62,316 bases of DNA. It comes from Streptomyces ochraceiscleroticus. Lineage in GTDB: Bacteria > Actinomycetota > Actinomycetes > Streptomycetales > Streptomycetaceae. Position 1 is the first letter of the stretch. Every line of letters starts with the position of its first letter. Positions 43,257 through 51,285 of this stretch are shown here, piece after piece. The notes under the pieces were generated by a model. It saw nothing but the letters and a program-made list of their open reading frames with translations, did not search any database and was not told the origin of the DNA. The DNA is taken from assembly GCF_000720485.1 (NCBI RefSeq), contig NZ_JOAX01000036.1, forward strand, positions 1 to 62,316, in the 5' to 3' direction. Position numbers and translations under genes: made by a program.

Positions 43257-43715
43257 GGAAACAAGGAGAGCGGGTACTTGGCGGCCGTGTCAACCGGATG
43301 TCGTGTTTGTGGCAAATGTTTCACCTCATCCGGTTAACTGCGGTCGACGAAAGGTTTGTGCACCCGATGGGTGGGAGAGGTGGCCCATCAGTTGCGTCGC
43401 CAAACGCCGTTGCGGTTCCGTGATCTGAATGTGATCAAGCCCGCTTCTGGTGCTGGAGTGCAACGTGATCGCTGTCCGTTGAGTCCTTCAGGGGAAGAAG
43501 GGGGGTGCGGGGCGAGTGAGGCGAATGTTTGTCCTGGTTTTTGCCGATTTGAACACTTACCGCATACCCTTGGTTCCGCAGAGTGAATAAGGGGCCCAAT
43601 AGCAGATCTCGGCTTGACTGGCCCGGATCGGCACACTTGTAATTTCACTCGTGTCGTTCAGCCGTCATCGGTAACGGCAACATCACGGGGACGCAATGAC
43701 AGACGAGGGGCGCAC
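43257..43715. promoter_or_regulatory. Regulatory region between the Cys leader and whiB
   Basis: This 459-base divergent region holds no protein gene I believe. It contains the leader's TTGACA (43288-43293, minus strand), an inverted repeat AACCGGATG / CATCCGGTT (43292-43300 and 43327-43335) touching that -35, the whiB promoter near 43614-43643 and a mini-ORF just ahead of whiB. Its base composition is clearly less GC-rich than its neighbours, as usual for a heavily regulated region. Confidence 0.6.
43614..43643 (+). promoter_or_regulatory. whiB promoter candidate
   Basis: TTGACT (43614-43619) and TGTAAT (43638-43643) are separated by 18 bases, five of six matches each to the vegetative consensus. 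This places the start near 43650 and leaves a leader of about 66 bases before whiB. Confidence 0.65.
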
Positions 43716-43719
43716 ATGA
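43696..43719 (+). CDS. Seven-codon mini-ORF overlapping the whiB start
   Basis: ATG at 43696 encodes MTDEGRT and stops at a TGA whose bases overlap the whiB ATG (ATGA). GGGGA lies 5 bases before it. Its own codons contain the GAGGGG that serves whiB. It could couple translation into whiB; it may also be chance. Confidence 0.4.
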   Translation: MTDEGRT

Positions 43720-43979
43720 CCGAGCTGTTCGAAGAATTGCTGGTCGAGGAGGCGGACGAGGAGCTCGGCTGGCAGGAGCGCGCGTTGTGCGCACAGACCG
43801 ATCCCGAGTCCTTCTTCCCGGAAAAGGGCGGCTCCACCCGCGAGGCGAAGAAGGTCTGCCTCGCCTGTGAGGTCCGCTCCGAATGTCTTGAATACGCTCT
43901 TGCCAATGACGAACGCTTCGGTATCTGGGGCGGTCTGTCCGAGCGCGAGCGGCGCCGGCTGAAGAAGGCCGCGGTCTGA
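43716..43979 (+). CDS. whiB: WhiB sporulation transcription factor
   Basis: An 87-residue Wbl iron-sulfur protein, nearly identical to Streptomyces coelicolor WhiB over its whole length from residue 13 on. The cluster ligands are Cys25, Cys48, Cys51 and Cys57 (KKVCLACEVRSEC); GIWGG and the basic RERRRLKKAAV end bind sigma factor and DNA. Together with WhiA it controls the switch from aerial growth to sporulation septation. The ATG at 43716 follows GAGGGG; the frame is open upstream to 43614, but that is the promoter. In mycobacteria the equivalent whiB2 also lies beside fbiA/fbiB. Confidence 0.97.
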   Translation: MTELFEELLVEEADEELGWQERALCAQTDPESFFPEKGGSTREAKKVCLACEVRSECLEYALANDERFGIWGGLSERERRRLKKAAV

Positions 43980-44085
43980 AGCCCGACGACGGCGGTCCCG
44001 GCGGCAGACGCCCGGTACCGCTTCGCACAGCGCACGCACGCCGGTCGAGCGACCGGCACCGCCACCGCGGAAAACGGCGAGCACC

Positions 44086-44121
44086 CACTCCGCCCCCGGC
44101 ATCACAGCCGGGGGCGGAGTG
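44086..44121 (+). terminator. whiB terminator
   Basis: A 15-bp perfect stem (44086-44100 with 44107-44121) with a 6-base loop, followed by CTGTTTCC. The remaining intergenic bases, 43980-44085 and 44122-44343, show no gene. Confidence 0.75.
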
Positions 44122-44343
44122 CTGTTTCCGCAGCCAGGAGGGCACCCCGTACGGACCCGGCAGACGCGCCCGCGTGAACCATTAGTGTGGGGCTCCGTCC
44201 GAGACGCACCAACACCCGCATGGTGAGCGCGCGTCCAGCGCAGTCCATCGCAGTCCATCGCAGTGTCTTCCGGGGGCCACACCCCGCAGCGGCCCGTCCG
44301 CCGCGGGAGACGGCAGCCCCGGGTCCGGAGGGCCCGTACCTCG

Positions 44344-47300
44344 ATGTCCGTGCACAGCCAGTCGGCGGCCCAGGCCGCCTCATACGAAGCCGCCGCGCCC
44401 CAGTTCCCGCGGCATGTCGTCACCGCCGTGATCGTCTCGCACGACGGCGCGCGCTGGCTGCCCGACGCGCTCGACGGCCTGCTCGGCCAGGAGCGCCCGG
44501 TGCAGAACGTCATCGGCGCCGACACCGGCAGCGCGGACGACTCCGCCCGGCTGCTGACCGAAGCCCTCGGCGACGAGCGGGTGCTGCACCTCGCCCGCCG
44601 CTCCGGCTTCGGCACCGCCGTCGACGAGGCGGTCCGCGCCGCGCCGGTGCTCACCCCCGACGACCTGCCGTACCTCAAGCGCCCCAGCGGCTGGGACCCG
44701 GTCACCAGGACCTGGCGCGACGAGGCGTACGACATGCCGGACCTGCCGCACGGCGAGCCCGTGCAGTGGCTCTGGCTGCTGCACGACGACTGCGCGCCGG
44801 CCCCCGACGCGCTCGCCGAACTGCTGCGCGTCGCCGACGCCAGCCCCTCCACCGTGATCGTCGGCCCCAAGCTGCGCAGTTGGTACGACCGCAGGCAGCT
44901 CCTCGAAGCCGGCGTCAGCATCGCCCGCTCCGGCCGCCGTTGGACCGGCCTGGACCGCCGCGAACAGGACCAGGGCCAGCACGACCAGGTGCGCTCGGTG
45001 CTCTCCGTCTCCACCGCCGGCATGCTCATCCGCCGCGACGTCTACGAACAGCTCGGCGGATTCGACCGCCGGCTGCCGCTGATGCGCGACGACGTGGACC
45101 TGTGCTGGCGCGCCCAGGCCGCCGGGCACCAGGTGCTCATCGCCCCGGACGCGGTACTGCGGCACGCCGAGGCGGCGTCCCGTGAGCGGCGGCCGATCGA
45201 CTGCGTCGGCCGCAGCGTCGCGGGCCCGCACCGCGTCGACAAGGCCGGTGCCGTCTACACCCTGCTGGCCAACACCCGCGGCGCGATACTGCCGTACGTC
45301 CTGCTCCGCCTCGTCCTCGGCACCTTCCTGCGCGTCCTCGCCTACCTTGTCGGCAAGGTCCCGGGCCAGGCGCTGGACGAACTCGCCGGACTCTTCGGCA
45401 CCCTGCTGCGGCCCGGCAAGATCATGGCCGCGCGGCGCAGCCGCGGGAAGCCGGCGGTCGAGGCGAGCGAGCTGCGCCCGCTCTTCCCGCCGCCCGGCGC
45501 GACCGTGCGGGCCACCGCCGAACAGGTCGCCAGCAACTTCGCCGGGCGTGCCGCGCCCGACGCCTCCGCCGGCGGCCGGCACGGCGCCGTGGAGTCCGGT
45601 CCCGGCGGCGACGACGCGGACTTCCTGGAGGTCGAGCAGTTCGCGCGCCTGAAGCGGATCGCCCGCCGGCCCGCACCCGTCCTCTTCGTCGTCCTGCTCC
45701 TCGTCTCCCTGGTCGCCTGCCGCGGCCTGCTCGGCGGCGGCGCGCTGACCGGCGGCGCCCTGCTGCCCGCGCCCGGCGAGGTCTCCGACCTGTGGGCGCG
45801 CTACTTCCACAGCTGGCACGACGTCGGCATCGGCTCCACCGCCTCGGCGCCGCCCTACCTCGCGGTCCTCGCCCTCGTGGCGAGCGTCTTCTTCGGCAGC
45901 ACCGGCTTCGCCGTCACCCTGCTGCTGGTCTGCTCCGTGCCGCTGGCCGGCCTGACCGCGTACTTCGCCTCCCGGCCGCTGGTCACCTCGCGCCTGCTGC
46001 GGGCCTGGGCCGCCGTGGCGTACGCCTTCCTGCCCGCCGCCACCGGCGCGCTGGCCGGCGGCCGCATCGGCACCGCCGTCCTCGCCATCCTGCTGCCGCT
46101 GATGGCCCGCGCCGCGATCGCCGCGAGCGGGCTGCGGCTCGCGCCGGGCGTGCGGCCCAGCTTCCGCGCCGCCTGGGCGTACGCGCTGCTGCTGACCTTC
46201 ACCACGGCCTTCACCCCGATCGTCTGGCCGATCGCGGTACTCCTCGGCATCGGCCTGCTGGTGCTGCGCTTCCTCGACGGCAACCGCGACAGGATCGTGG
46301 CGTACGCGCTGCGCTTCCTCGCCGTCGTCGTCTCCCCGATGGTCGTGCTCGCGCCCTGGTCGCTGTCGCTGCTGACCGAGCCGTCCCGCTTCTTCCTGGA
46401 GGCCGGGCTCGCCAACAAGCCGGGTGCCGCGTCCTGGCTGGACCTGCTCGGGTTCAGCCCCGGCGGCCCCAAGGCGTACGGCAGCGTCCTGCTGCTCGGC
46501 GTCGTGCTCGCCGCCCTGGGCGCGCTGCTGCGCGGCGAGCGGCAGCGCACCATCCGTACCGCCTGGGTCGCCGGCCTGGTCGCGCTGCTCTTCGCGGGCC
46601 TGGCCAACGGTTCCGGCTGGGCCGGGCCGCCCGCACTGGTCTACGGCCTGGCGCTGCTGTGCGCCGCCGCGGTCGGTGCCGAGGGCATCCGGACGCGCAT
46701 GGCGGCCCTCGGCTTCGGCTGGAAGCAGCCGGTGGCCGTACTGATCGCGCTGGCCGCCGCGCTGGCTCCCGTGTGGGCGGCGGTGAGCTGGATGCTCGGC
46801 GGCGCCGCCGGCCCCGTGGAGCGCCGCAACCCCGAGCAGGTCCCGGCGTTCGTCGCCGAGGAGTCCGGCACCGCCGACCGCGCCCGCACCCTCGTGCTGG
46901 ACGGGGACGCGGGGCACGTCGCGTACTCCCTGGTGCGCGGCTCCGGCGCGCGCCTCGGTGACGCCGACATCGCCGCCGAGGCCGGCGAGGACAGCCGTCT
47001 GAACGACATCGTCGCCCACCTCGTCGCGGGCTCCGGCGCCGACCAGACCGATCAGCTCGGCGGCTACGCCGTCCGCTACGTCCTGGTCAAGGACGGCGCC
47101 CCGCGCGAGATGGGCCGCACCCTGGACGCGACGCCCGGCCTGACCCGGCTCAGCCAGGAGGACGGCAGCGCCCTGTGGAGGGTGGACCGCCGGGTCTCCC
47201 GCGTCTCCCTCGTCAGCGGTACGAAGAGCGGCGCCCCGCAGGCCGGTACGGCCGCCGCGCCGGTCCCGGTCGCCGCCGACCCGGTCGACGCGCACACGAA

Positions 47301-48183
47301 GCTGCCCGCCGGGCCCGAGGGGCGGGTGCTGCGCATCGCGGACGCCGCCGACGAGGGCTGGCAGGCCACGCTGGACGGCAAGCCGCTGAAGCCGGTCACG
47401 GTGGACGGCTGGGCGCAGGGCTTCGAGCTGCCCGCCACGGGCGGCCGGCTGGACCTCACCCACGAGAGCCCGCTCACCCACACCCTCTGGATGACGGCGC
47501 AGGGCCTGCTCGCCGTCGTGCTGGTGGTCATGGCCCTGCCGGGCCGCCGCCGGGACGTCGACGACGACCTGCCCGAGGAGGGCCTCGCTGCGGTGCCCGC
47601 GCAGCCCGTGGAGGGCGAGGGCCGCCGCGCCCGTAGGCTGCGCGCCGCGCAGGGGGCGGCGGCAGCGCAGAAGCCCGTCCCGGAGGCGGCGGTGCCCGGC
47701 GCCCGGGACGGCGCTGACCCCGCGGCCTACGGGGCGGCCGCTCAGCAGGCCGACCCGTACGCCGCCGCCCAGGCCGACCCGTATGCCGCGCACGGCGCCC
47801 CGTACGCAGCCGATCCGTACGCGGCCGACCGGGGCATCCCGCAGCAGGCGGTGCCCGAGATGCCGCAGCAGCCGCCGTACCAGGACTGGCAGGGCGGCCA
47901 GAGCGGCCAGGTCGGCCAGGGGGGACAGCCGGCCGATCCGTACCAGGCCGCGCAGTACGGACAGCAGTACCAGCCTGCCGACCCGTACCAGCCCGACCCG
48001 TACGCCCAGCAGGCATACGGAGCCGGCGGGTACGACCCGTACGGCTACGGGCAGCAGCAGCCCTACGGGGACGGCACGGGGTACGAGGGCATGCACCACG
48101 ACGGGATGCCCCAGGACGGGGCCGGCACCACGCACGACGGCTCGTACCGCGAGCCCCGCCGCGACGGGAGCGACCAGCAGTGA
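44344..48183 (+). CDS. Giant GT2 glycosyltransferase-membrane protein with DPY-repeat tail
   Basis: A 1279-residue protein. Residues about 20-330 form a GT2 GT-A domain (VTAVIVSHDGARWLPDALDG; acidic motif LLHDDCAPAPDAL; LMRDDVDLCWRAQAAGH). Roughly 460-870 holds about ten hydrophobic helices, then an extracytoplasmic region, one more helix near 1050 and a disordered cytoplasmic tail with seven DPY units in a Gln/Ala/Gly/Tyr background. Likely role: membrane-linked synthesis or export of a surface glycan next to whiB and the mannose genes. ATG 44344 follows GGAGGG at about 15 bases; a GTG at 44263 is in frame. The exact sugar is unknown. Confidence 0.88.
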   Translation: MSVHSQSAAQAASYEAAAPQFPRHVVTAVIVSHDGARWLPDALDGLLGQERPVQNVIGADTGSADDSARLLTEALGDERVLHLARRSGFGTAVDEAVRAAPVLTPDDLPYLKRPSGWDPVTRTWRDEAYDMPDLPHGEPVQWLWLLHDDCAPAPDALAELLRVADASPSTVIVGPKLRSWYDRRQLLEAGVSIARSGRRWTGLDRREQDQGQHDQVRSVLSVSTAGMLIRRDVYEQLGGFDRRLPLMRDDVDLCWRAQAAGHQVLIAPDAVLRHAEAASRERRPIDCVGRSVAGPHRVDKAGAVYTLLANTRGAILPYVLLRLVLGTFLRVLAYLVGKVPGQALDELAGLFGTLLRPGKIMAARRSRGKPAVEASELRPLFPPPGATVRATAEQVASNFAGRAAPDASAGGRHGAVESGPGGDDADFLEVEQFARLKRIARRPAPVLFVVLLLVSLVACRGLLGGGALTGGALLPAPGEVSDLWARYFHSWHDVGIGSTASAPPYLAVLALVASVFFGSTGFAVTLLLVCSVPLAGLTAYFASRPLVTSRLLRAWAAVAYAFLPAATGALAGGRIGTAVLAILLPLMARAAIAASGLRLAPGVRPSFRAAWAYALLLTFTTAFTPIVWPIAVLLGIGLLVLRFLDGNRDRIVAYALRFLAVVVSPMVVLAPWSLSLLTEPSRFFLEAGLANKPGAASWLDLLGFSPGGPKAYGSVLLLGVVLAALGALLRGERQRTIRTAWVAGLVALLFAGLANGSGWAGPPALVYGLALLCAAAVGAEGIRTRMAALGFGWKQPVAVLIALAAALAPVWAAVSWMLGGAAGPVERRNPEQVPAFVAEESGTADRARTLVLDGDAGHVAYSLVRGSGARLGDADIAAEAGEDSRLNDIVAHLVAGSGADQTDQLGGYAVRYVLVKDGAPREMGRTLDATPGLTRLSQEDGSALWRVDRRVSRVSLVSGTKSGAPQAGTAAAPVPVAADPVDAHTKLPAGPEGRVLRIADAADEGWQATLDGKPLKPVTVDGWAQGFELPATGGRLDLTHESPLTHTLWMTAQGLLAVVLVVMALPGRRRDVDDDLPEEGLAAVPAQPVEGEGRRARRLRAAQGAAAAQKPVPEAAVPGARDGADPAAYGAAAQQADPYAAAQADPYAAHGAPYAADPYAADRGIPQQAVPEMPQQPPYQDWQGGQSGQVGQGGQPADPYQAAQYGQQYQPADPYQPDPYAQQAYGAGGYDPYGYGQQQPYGDGTGYEGMHHDGMPQDGAGTTHDGSYREPRRDGSDQQ

Positions 48184-49715
48184 ACCGCACCACGATGTCC
48201 CTGATCGGCGTGGTCGCCGCGCTCGCCGCCGTCACCGGTGTCGCCGCCGTCGCGGCGCCCGGAGACGACGCGGACCCCGCGGCCTCGAAGGCCGCCAGGC
48301 TGCCCGTACAGCGCTCCGCGCTGATGTGCCCGGCCCCGACCTCCTCGGAGGTCGGCGAGACGACGTACACCGCCTTCACGCCCAAGGGCGCCGGGGCCGG
48401 CAAGGGCAGTGCGAGCCTTGTGCCCGCGGCGGACGGCCGGGCGGACGACGTCGGCAAGAAGGACGCGCCCGGCAAGGACGACAAGAAGAAGGCGGCGGAC
48501 ACGAAGCCCGTCGCGCCCCTGAAGGCCCCCGGCACGCCGGTCACCGCGACCACCGACCGCTCCGACGCGCCCGCCCTCGTCGGCGCCGCCGACGGCGGCC
48601 TCGCGCCCGGCTGGAGCGTCCAGCAGACCACCGAGGTCGGCGCGGGCATCGGCCGCGGCCTGCTCGGCACGTCCTGCACCGCGCCGGACACCGACTTCTG
48701 GTTCCCCGGTGCCAGCACCTCGCCGGACCGCCAGGACTACGTCCACCTCACCAACCCCGACGCCACCGCCGCCGTCGTCGACCTGAAGCTGTACGGCAAG
48801 GACGGCCCCCTGAAGGCGGCGTCCGGCGAGGACATCCAGGTACCGCCGCACTCCAGCGTCCCGGTACTGCTCTCCACGCTCTCCGACACCCGCTCCACCA
48901 ATGTGGCGCTGCACGTCACCGCCCGTGAGGGCCGGGTCGGCGCCGCCGTGCAGGCCGGCGACGAGAAGACCGGCGGCGACTGGCTGCCGGCCGCCGCCGA
49001 CCCGGCCACCGGCGCCTCCGGGCTGGTGCTGCCGGGCATCCCGGCCGACGCCACCTCCGTACGGCTGGTCGCCCTCGCACCCGGCTCCGCCGACGCCGAC
49101 CTGAAGGTGCAGCTCGCCACGCCCACCGGCTCGATCGTGCCGGCCGGACTGGAGACGCTGCACCTGAAGAGCGGCATGACCACCGCGGTCGACCTGAAGG
49201 ACCTCACCAAGGGGGAGGCGGGCTCGCTGCTCCTCACGCCGGCCGAGGGCTCCAAGGCGCCGGTCGCCGCCGCGCTGCGGGTCACCCGCGGCAAGGGCGC
49301 GGACCAGGAGATGGCGTTCATCCCCGCGACGAAGCCGGTCGGCGACCGCGCCACCGCGGCCGACAACCGCGCCAAGGGCAGCACGCTCTCCCTCGTCGCC
49401 CCGGAGAAGGGCAAGGACGCGCGGGTGAAGGTCACCGCGTCGGCGGGCAGCGAGGGCGGCAGCCCGGTCTCCAAGACCTACACGGTCAAGGGCGGCAGCA
49501 CGCTCGCCGTCGAGCCGCCCCGCCCGAACGGTCTCAAGGGCTCGTACGCGCTCACTGTGGAACCGGAGAAGGGCGGCGCGCCGGTCTACGCGGCACGCAC
49601 GCTCGCGCTGCCGCACGGCGGCGTCCAGAGCTTCACCGTCCAGACCCTGCCGGACGACCGCGGCACGGTCGAGGTGCCGACGGCGGGCTGGAACATGTCG
49701 GTGCTGAACGACTGA
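48180..49715 (+). CDS. DUF5719-family secreted protein
   Basis: A 511-residue protein with an N-terminal hydrophobic segment (residues about 7-26), then a long beta-rich extracellular part. A repeated Ig-like layout is suggested (VHLTNPDATAAVVDLKLYG, then VALHVTAREGRVGAAVQAG). Two Cys (ALMCPAP, LGTSCTAP) may form a disulfide. The GTG start overlaps the GT2 stop by 4 bases, so the two are translated together. DUF5719 proteins accompany this type of glycosyltransferase in actinobacteria, from memory. The role is unknown; a partner in glycan assembly outside the membrane is inference. Confidence 0.82.
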   Translation: MNRTTMSLIGVVAALAAVTGVAAVAAPGDDADPAASKAARLPVQRSALMCPAPTSSEVGETTYTAFTPKGAGAGKGSASLVPAADGRADDVGKKDAPGKDDKKKAADTKPVAPLKAPGTPVTATTDRSDAPALVGAADGGLAPGWSVQQTTEVGAGIGRGLLGTSCTAPDTDFWFPGASTSPDRQDYVHLTNPDATAAVVDLKLYGKDGPLKAASGEDIQVPPHSSVPVLLSTLSDTRSTNVALHVTAREGRVGAAVQAGDEKTGGDWLPAAADPATGASGLVLPGIPADATSVRLVALAPGSADADLKVQLATPTGSIVPAGLETLHLKSGMTTAVDLKDLTKGEAGSLLLTPAEGSKAPVAAALRVTRGKGADQEMAFIPATKPVGDRATAADNRAKGSTLSLVAPEKGKDARVKVTASAGSEGGSPVSKTYTVKGGSTLAVEPPRPNGLKGSYALTVEPEKGGAPVYAARTLALPHGGVQSFTVQTLPDDRGTVEVPTAGWNMSVLND

Positions 49716-49734
49716 CGGTACGGAAGTACGTACT

Positions 49735-49766
49735 ACGGGGGCCGGCGATCAACCGCCGGCCCCCGT
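49735..49766. terminator. Bidirectional terminator between DUF5719 and zincin-like genes
   Basis: ACGGGGGCCGGCG (49735-49747) pairs perfectly with CGCCGGCCCCCGT (49754-49766), 6-base loop, between convergent genes. Confidence 0.78.
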
Positions 49767-49806
49767 ACGCGTATCCCCCTGCTGCGCGCGCCTCTCCTAC
49801 GGGCCG

Positions 49807-50289
49807 TCAGTCCTGCCCGTACCGGGGATCGACCGACTCCGGGGCCAGCCCCAGCAGCTCCGCGACCTGTTCGACGACGACCTCGTGTACGAGGAGCGCC
49901 CGCTCCTCGCGGTTCTTCGTACGGATCTCCACCGGGCGCCGGTAGACCACGATCCGGTCCCGGCGGCCGGCCTCCGAGGGCAGCACCCTGCCCAGCGGCA
50001 CCGTGTCCTCGTCCGCCGCGAGCCCCTCGTCCCCGCCGGGCCCCAGCCGGGGCACCTCGCGCACCGAGAACTCCACCTCCGAGAGCTGCGGCCAGCGCCG
50101 CTCCAGGCGCTCCACGGAGTCGTGCACGAGGTCCACGAAGGCGTCGGCACGGCTCACCGAGAGCGGCACCTGGGGCGGCGCGATCGGGCCGCGCATCCCG
50201 CGGCCGTGGCGGTCGCGGCGGCGCGGACGCGGCTCCGTCGGGCTGGGGTTGCCCCCGGCGCCGGCCGGGGGAGGTACGGGGCTGTCCAT
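49807..50289 (-). CDS. Zincin-like (metallopeptidase family) protein with degenerate motif
   Basis: A 160-residue cytosolic protein with a basic, Pro-rich N-terminal 45 residues and a compact domain resembling the small zincin-like family (Rv3259-type). Where the family's catalytic HExxH would lie, the sequence is LVHEVVVEQVAELLG: His-Glu is kept, but the second His is Val, so zinc hydrolysis is doubtful. Neighbours whiB, DUF3499 and manB match the mycobacterial order. The ATG at 50289 was chosen over a TTG one codon upstream. Confidence 0.8.
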   Translation of the reverse strand: MDSPVPPPAGAGGNPSPTEPRPRRRDRHGRGMRGPIAPPQVPLSVSRADAFVDLVHDSVERLERRWPQLSEVEFSVREVPRLGPGGDEGLAADEDTVPLGRVLPSEAGRRDRIVVYRRPVEIRTKNREERALLVHEVVVEQVAELLGLAPESVDPRYGQD

Positions 50290-50619
50290 CAATCACGAGC
50301 GTAGCCGCCGCGGGCCGGGGACGGCCGAACTCTTGCCCCGTCCGCCTCATGTCGCTCACTGATCGGTTCAAGTTCTGTTCCGTTCGTTCATCCGAGGCCA
50401 AGTGACCACCGAACGCTCGCGTAACGCACGCGAAATGACACGAATTGACTGGAGTGCGGAGGGGAATCATCGCCCCCACTCGGGCGGCAACGGGTTCTCG
50501 ACGCAGGTCAGGCCGAGCGTGCGCAGGTCAGACAGGTCGGGCGAACCGGGACGACACGGCCGGGTGAGGTCGTGGAGAGTCGTCGCGGCCCGCTCAAGAG
50601 TGCGGTACCGTCCAACGTC
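50290..50619. promoter_or_regulatory. Divergent region upstream of DUF3499
   Basis: These 330 bases hold no gene. A direct repeat GCAGGTCA occurs at 50503-50510 and 50523-50530, exactly 20 bases apart, with a third CAGGTC at 50533-50538. TACCGT (50606-50611), 9-14 bases before the GTG, is a likely -10. Confidence 0.45.
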
Positions 50620-51000
50620 GTGAGCCCTGTACGTCGCTGTTCGCGCACTGCGTGCGGCCGTCCCGCCGTCGCAACGCTGACGTACGTCTATGCGGATTCG
50701 ACCGCTGTGCTCGGCCCGCTCGCCACCTACGCGGAACCCCACTGTTACGACCTGTGTGCCGAGCATTCCGAGCGCCTGACCGCGCCGCGCGGCTGGGAGG
50801 TCGTCCGGCTGGCCGCCGATCCCGGCGCGGTCCAGCCGAGCGGTGACGACCTCGAAGCACTCGCCAACGCGGTGCGGGAAGCGGCGCGTCCGCAGGAACG
50901 TACGGTCGGCGGTCCCGAGGCGGCAGGCCCCCGTGAGGTCGACCCCATGGAGGTCGCCCGTCGCGGTCATCTCCGTGTGCTCCGCTCCCCGGACTCCTGA
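50620..51000 (+). CDS. DUF3499 zinc-ribbon-like protein
   Basis: A 126-residue protein closely matching the DUF3499 family (Rv3258c type). The start RRCSRTACGRPAVATLTYVY and later DLCAEHSERLTAPRGWEVVR place paired Cys and His as a probable zinc site. The rest is acidic and less conserved. GTG at 50620 begins at the conserved domain; upstream codons run into the promoter. It sits between whiB and manB as in mycobacteria. The function is unknown; a nucleic-acid-binding ribbon is inference. Confidence 0.87.
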   Translation: MSPVRRCSRTACGRPAVATLTYVYADSTAVLGPLATYAEPHCYDLCAEHSERLTAPRGWEVVRLAADPGAVQPSGDDLEALANAVREAARPQERTVGGPEAAGPREVDPMEVARRGHLRVLRSPDS

Positions 51001-51285
51001 GAGCACCTGTGGCCTCCTGAGCGCCTGTGTTGGGGCCGCCACAGCCCAACGGGCGCCGGTTTCCAGCCATTTCCGGGGCGCATTTCGTTCCTGTTCCTGG
51101 ATGCCTTCCTTCCTGACGCGTGATCGCCTCTGATCGGCAGTCAGTTGATGACGCACTGTTCGGACAGTTCCTGACGGCCCATTGACTCCGGCTTGGCGCG
51201 GACACGACCATTCGTCCACTCCTGCGAGATCGCCTTCCGCATGCCGGAAGGAGCGGGGGAGCCGCCACGCCGCCGGGGAGGCCGC

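Noticed and set aside
43321..43340. BldD-type binding site upstream of whiB
   Set aside because: TCAC and GTTA half-sites are present but are 8 bases apart, which does not fit the consensus as I know it.
43257..43427. A Cys-containing 56-codon ORF on the plus strand starting at 43257
   Set aside because: It lacks a promoter and a recognised domain, and it runs across the divergent regulatory region; the minus-strand leader fits the context far better.
43614..43715. N-terminal extension of WhiB from an upstream TTG
   Set aside because: The extension would cover the best promoter match and has no similarity to WhiB, whose known start coincides with 43716.
44380..48135. A 1251-codon open frame on the minus strand opposite the giant GT2 gene
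   Set aside because: It is the codon-position shadow typical of high-GC DNA: no domain, Arg/Gly/Ala/His-rich composition, and it lies fully within a well-recognised gene.
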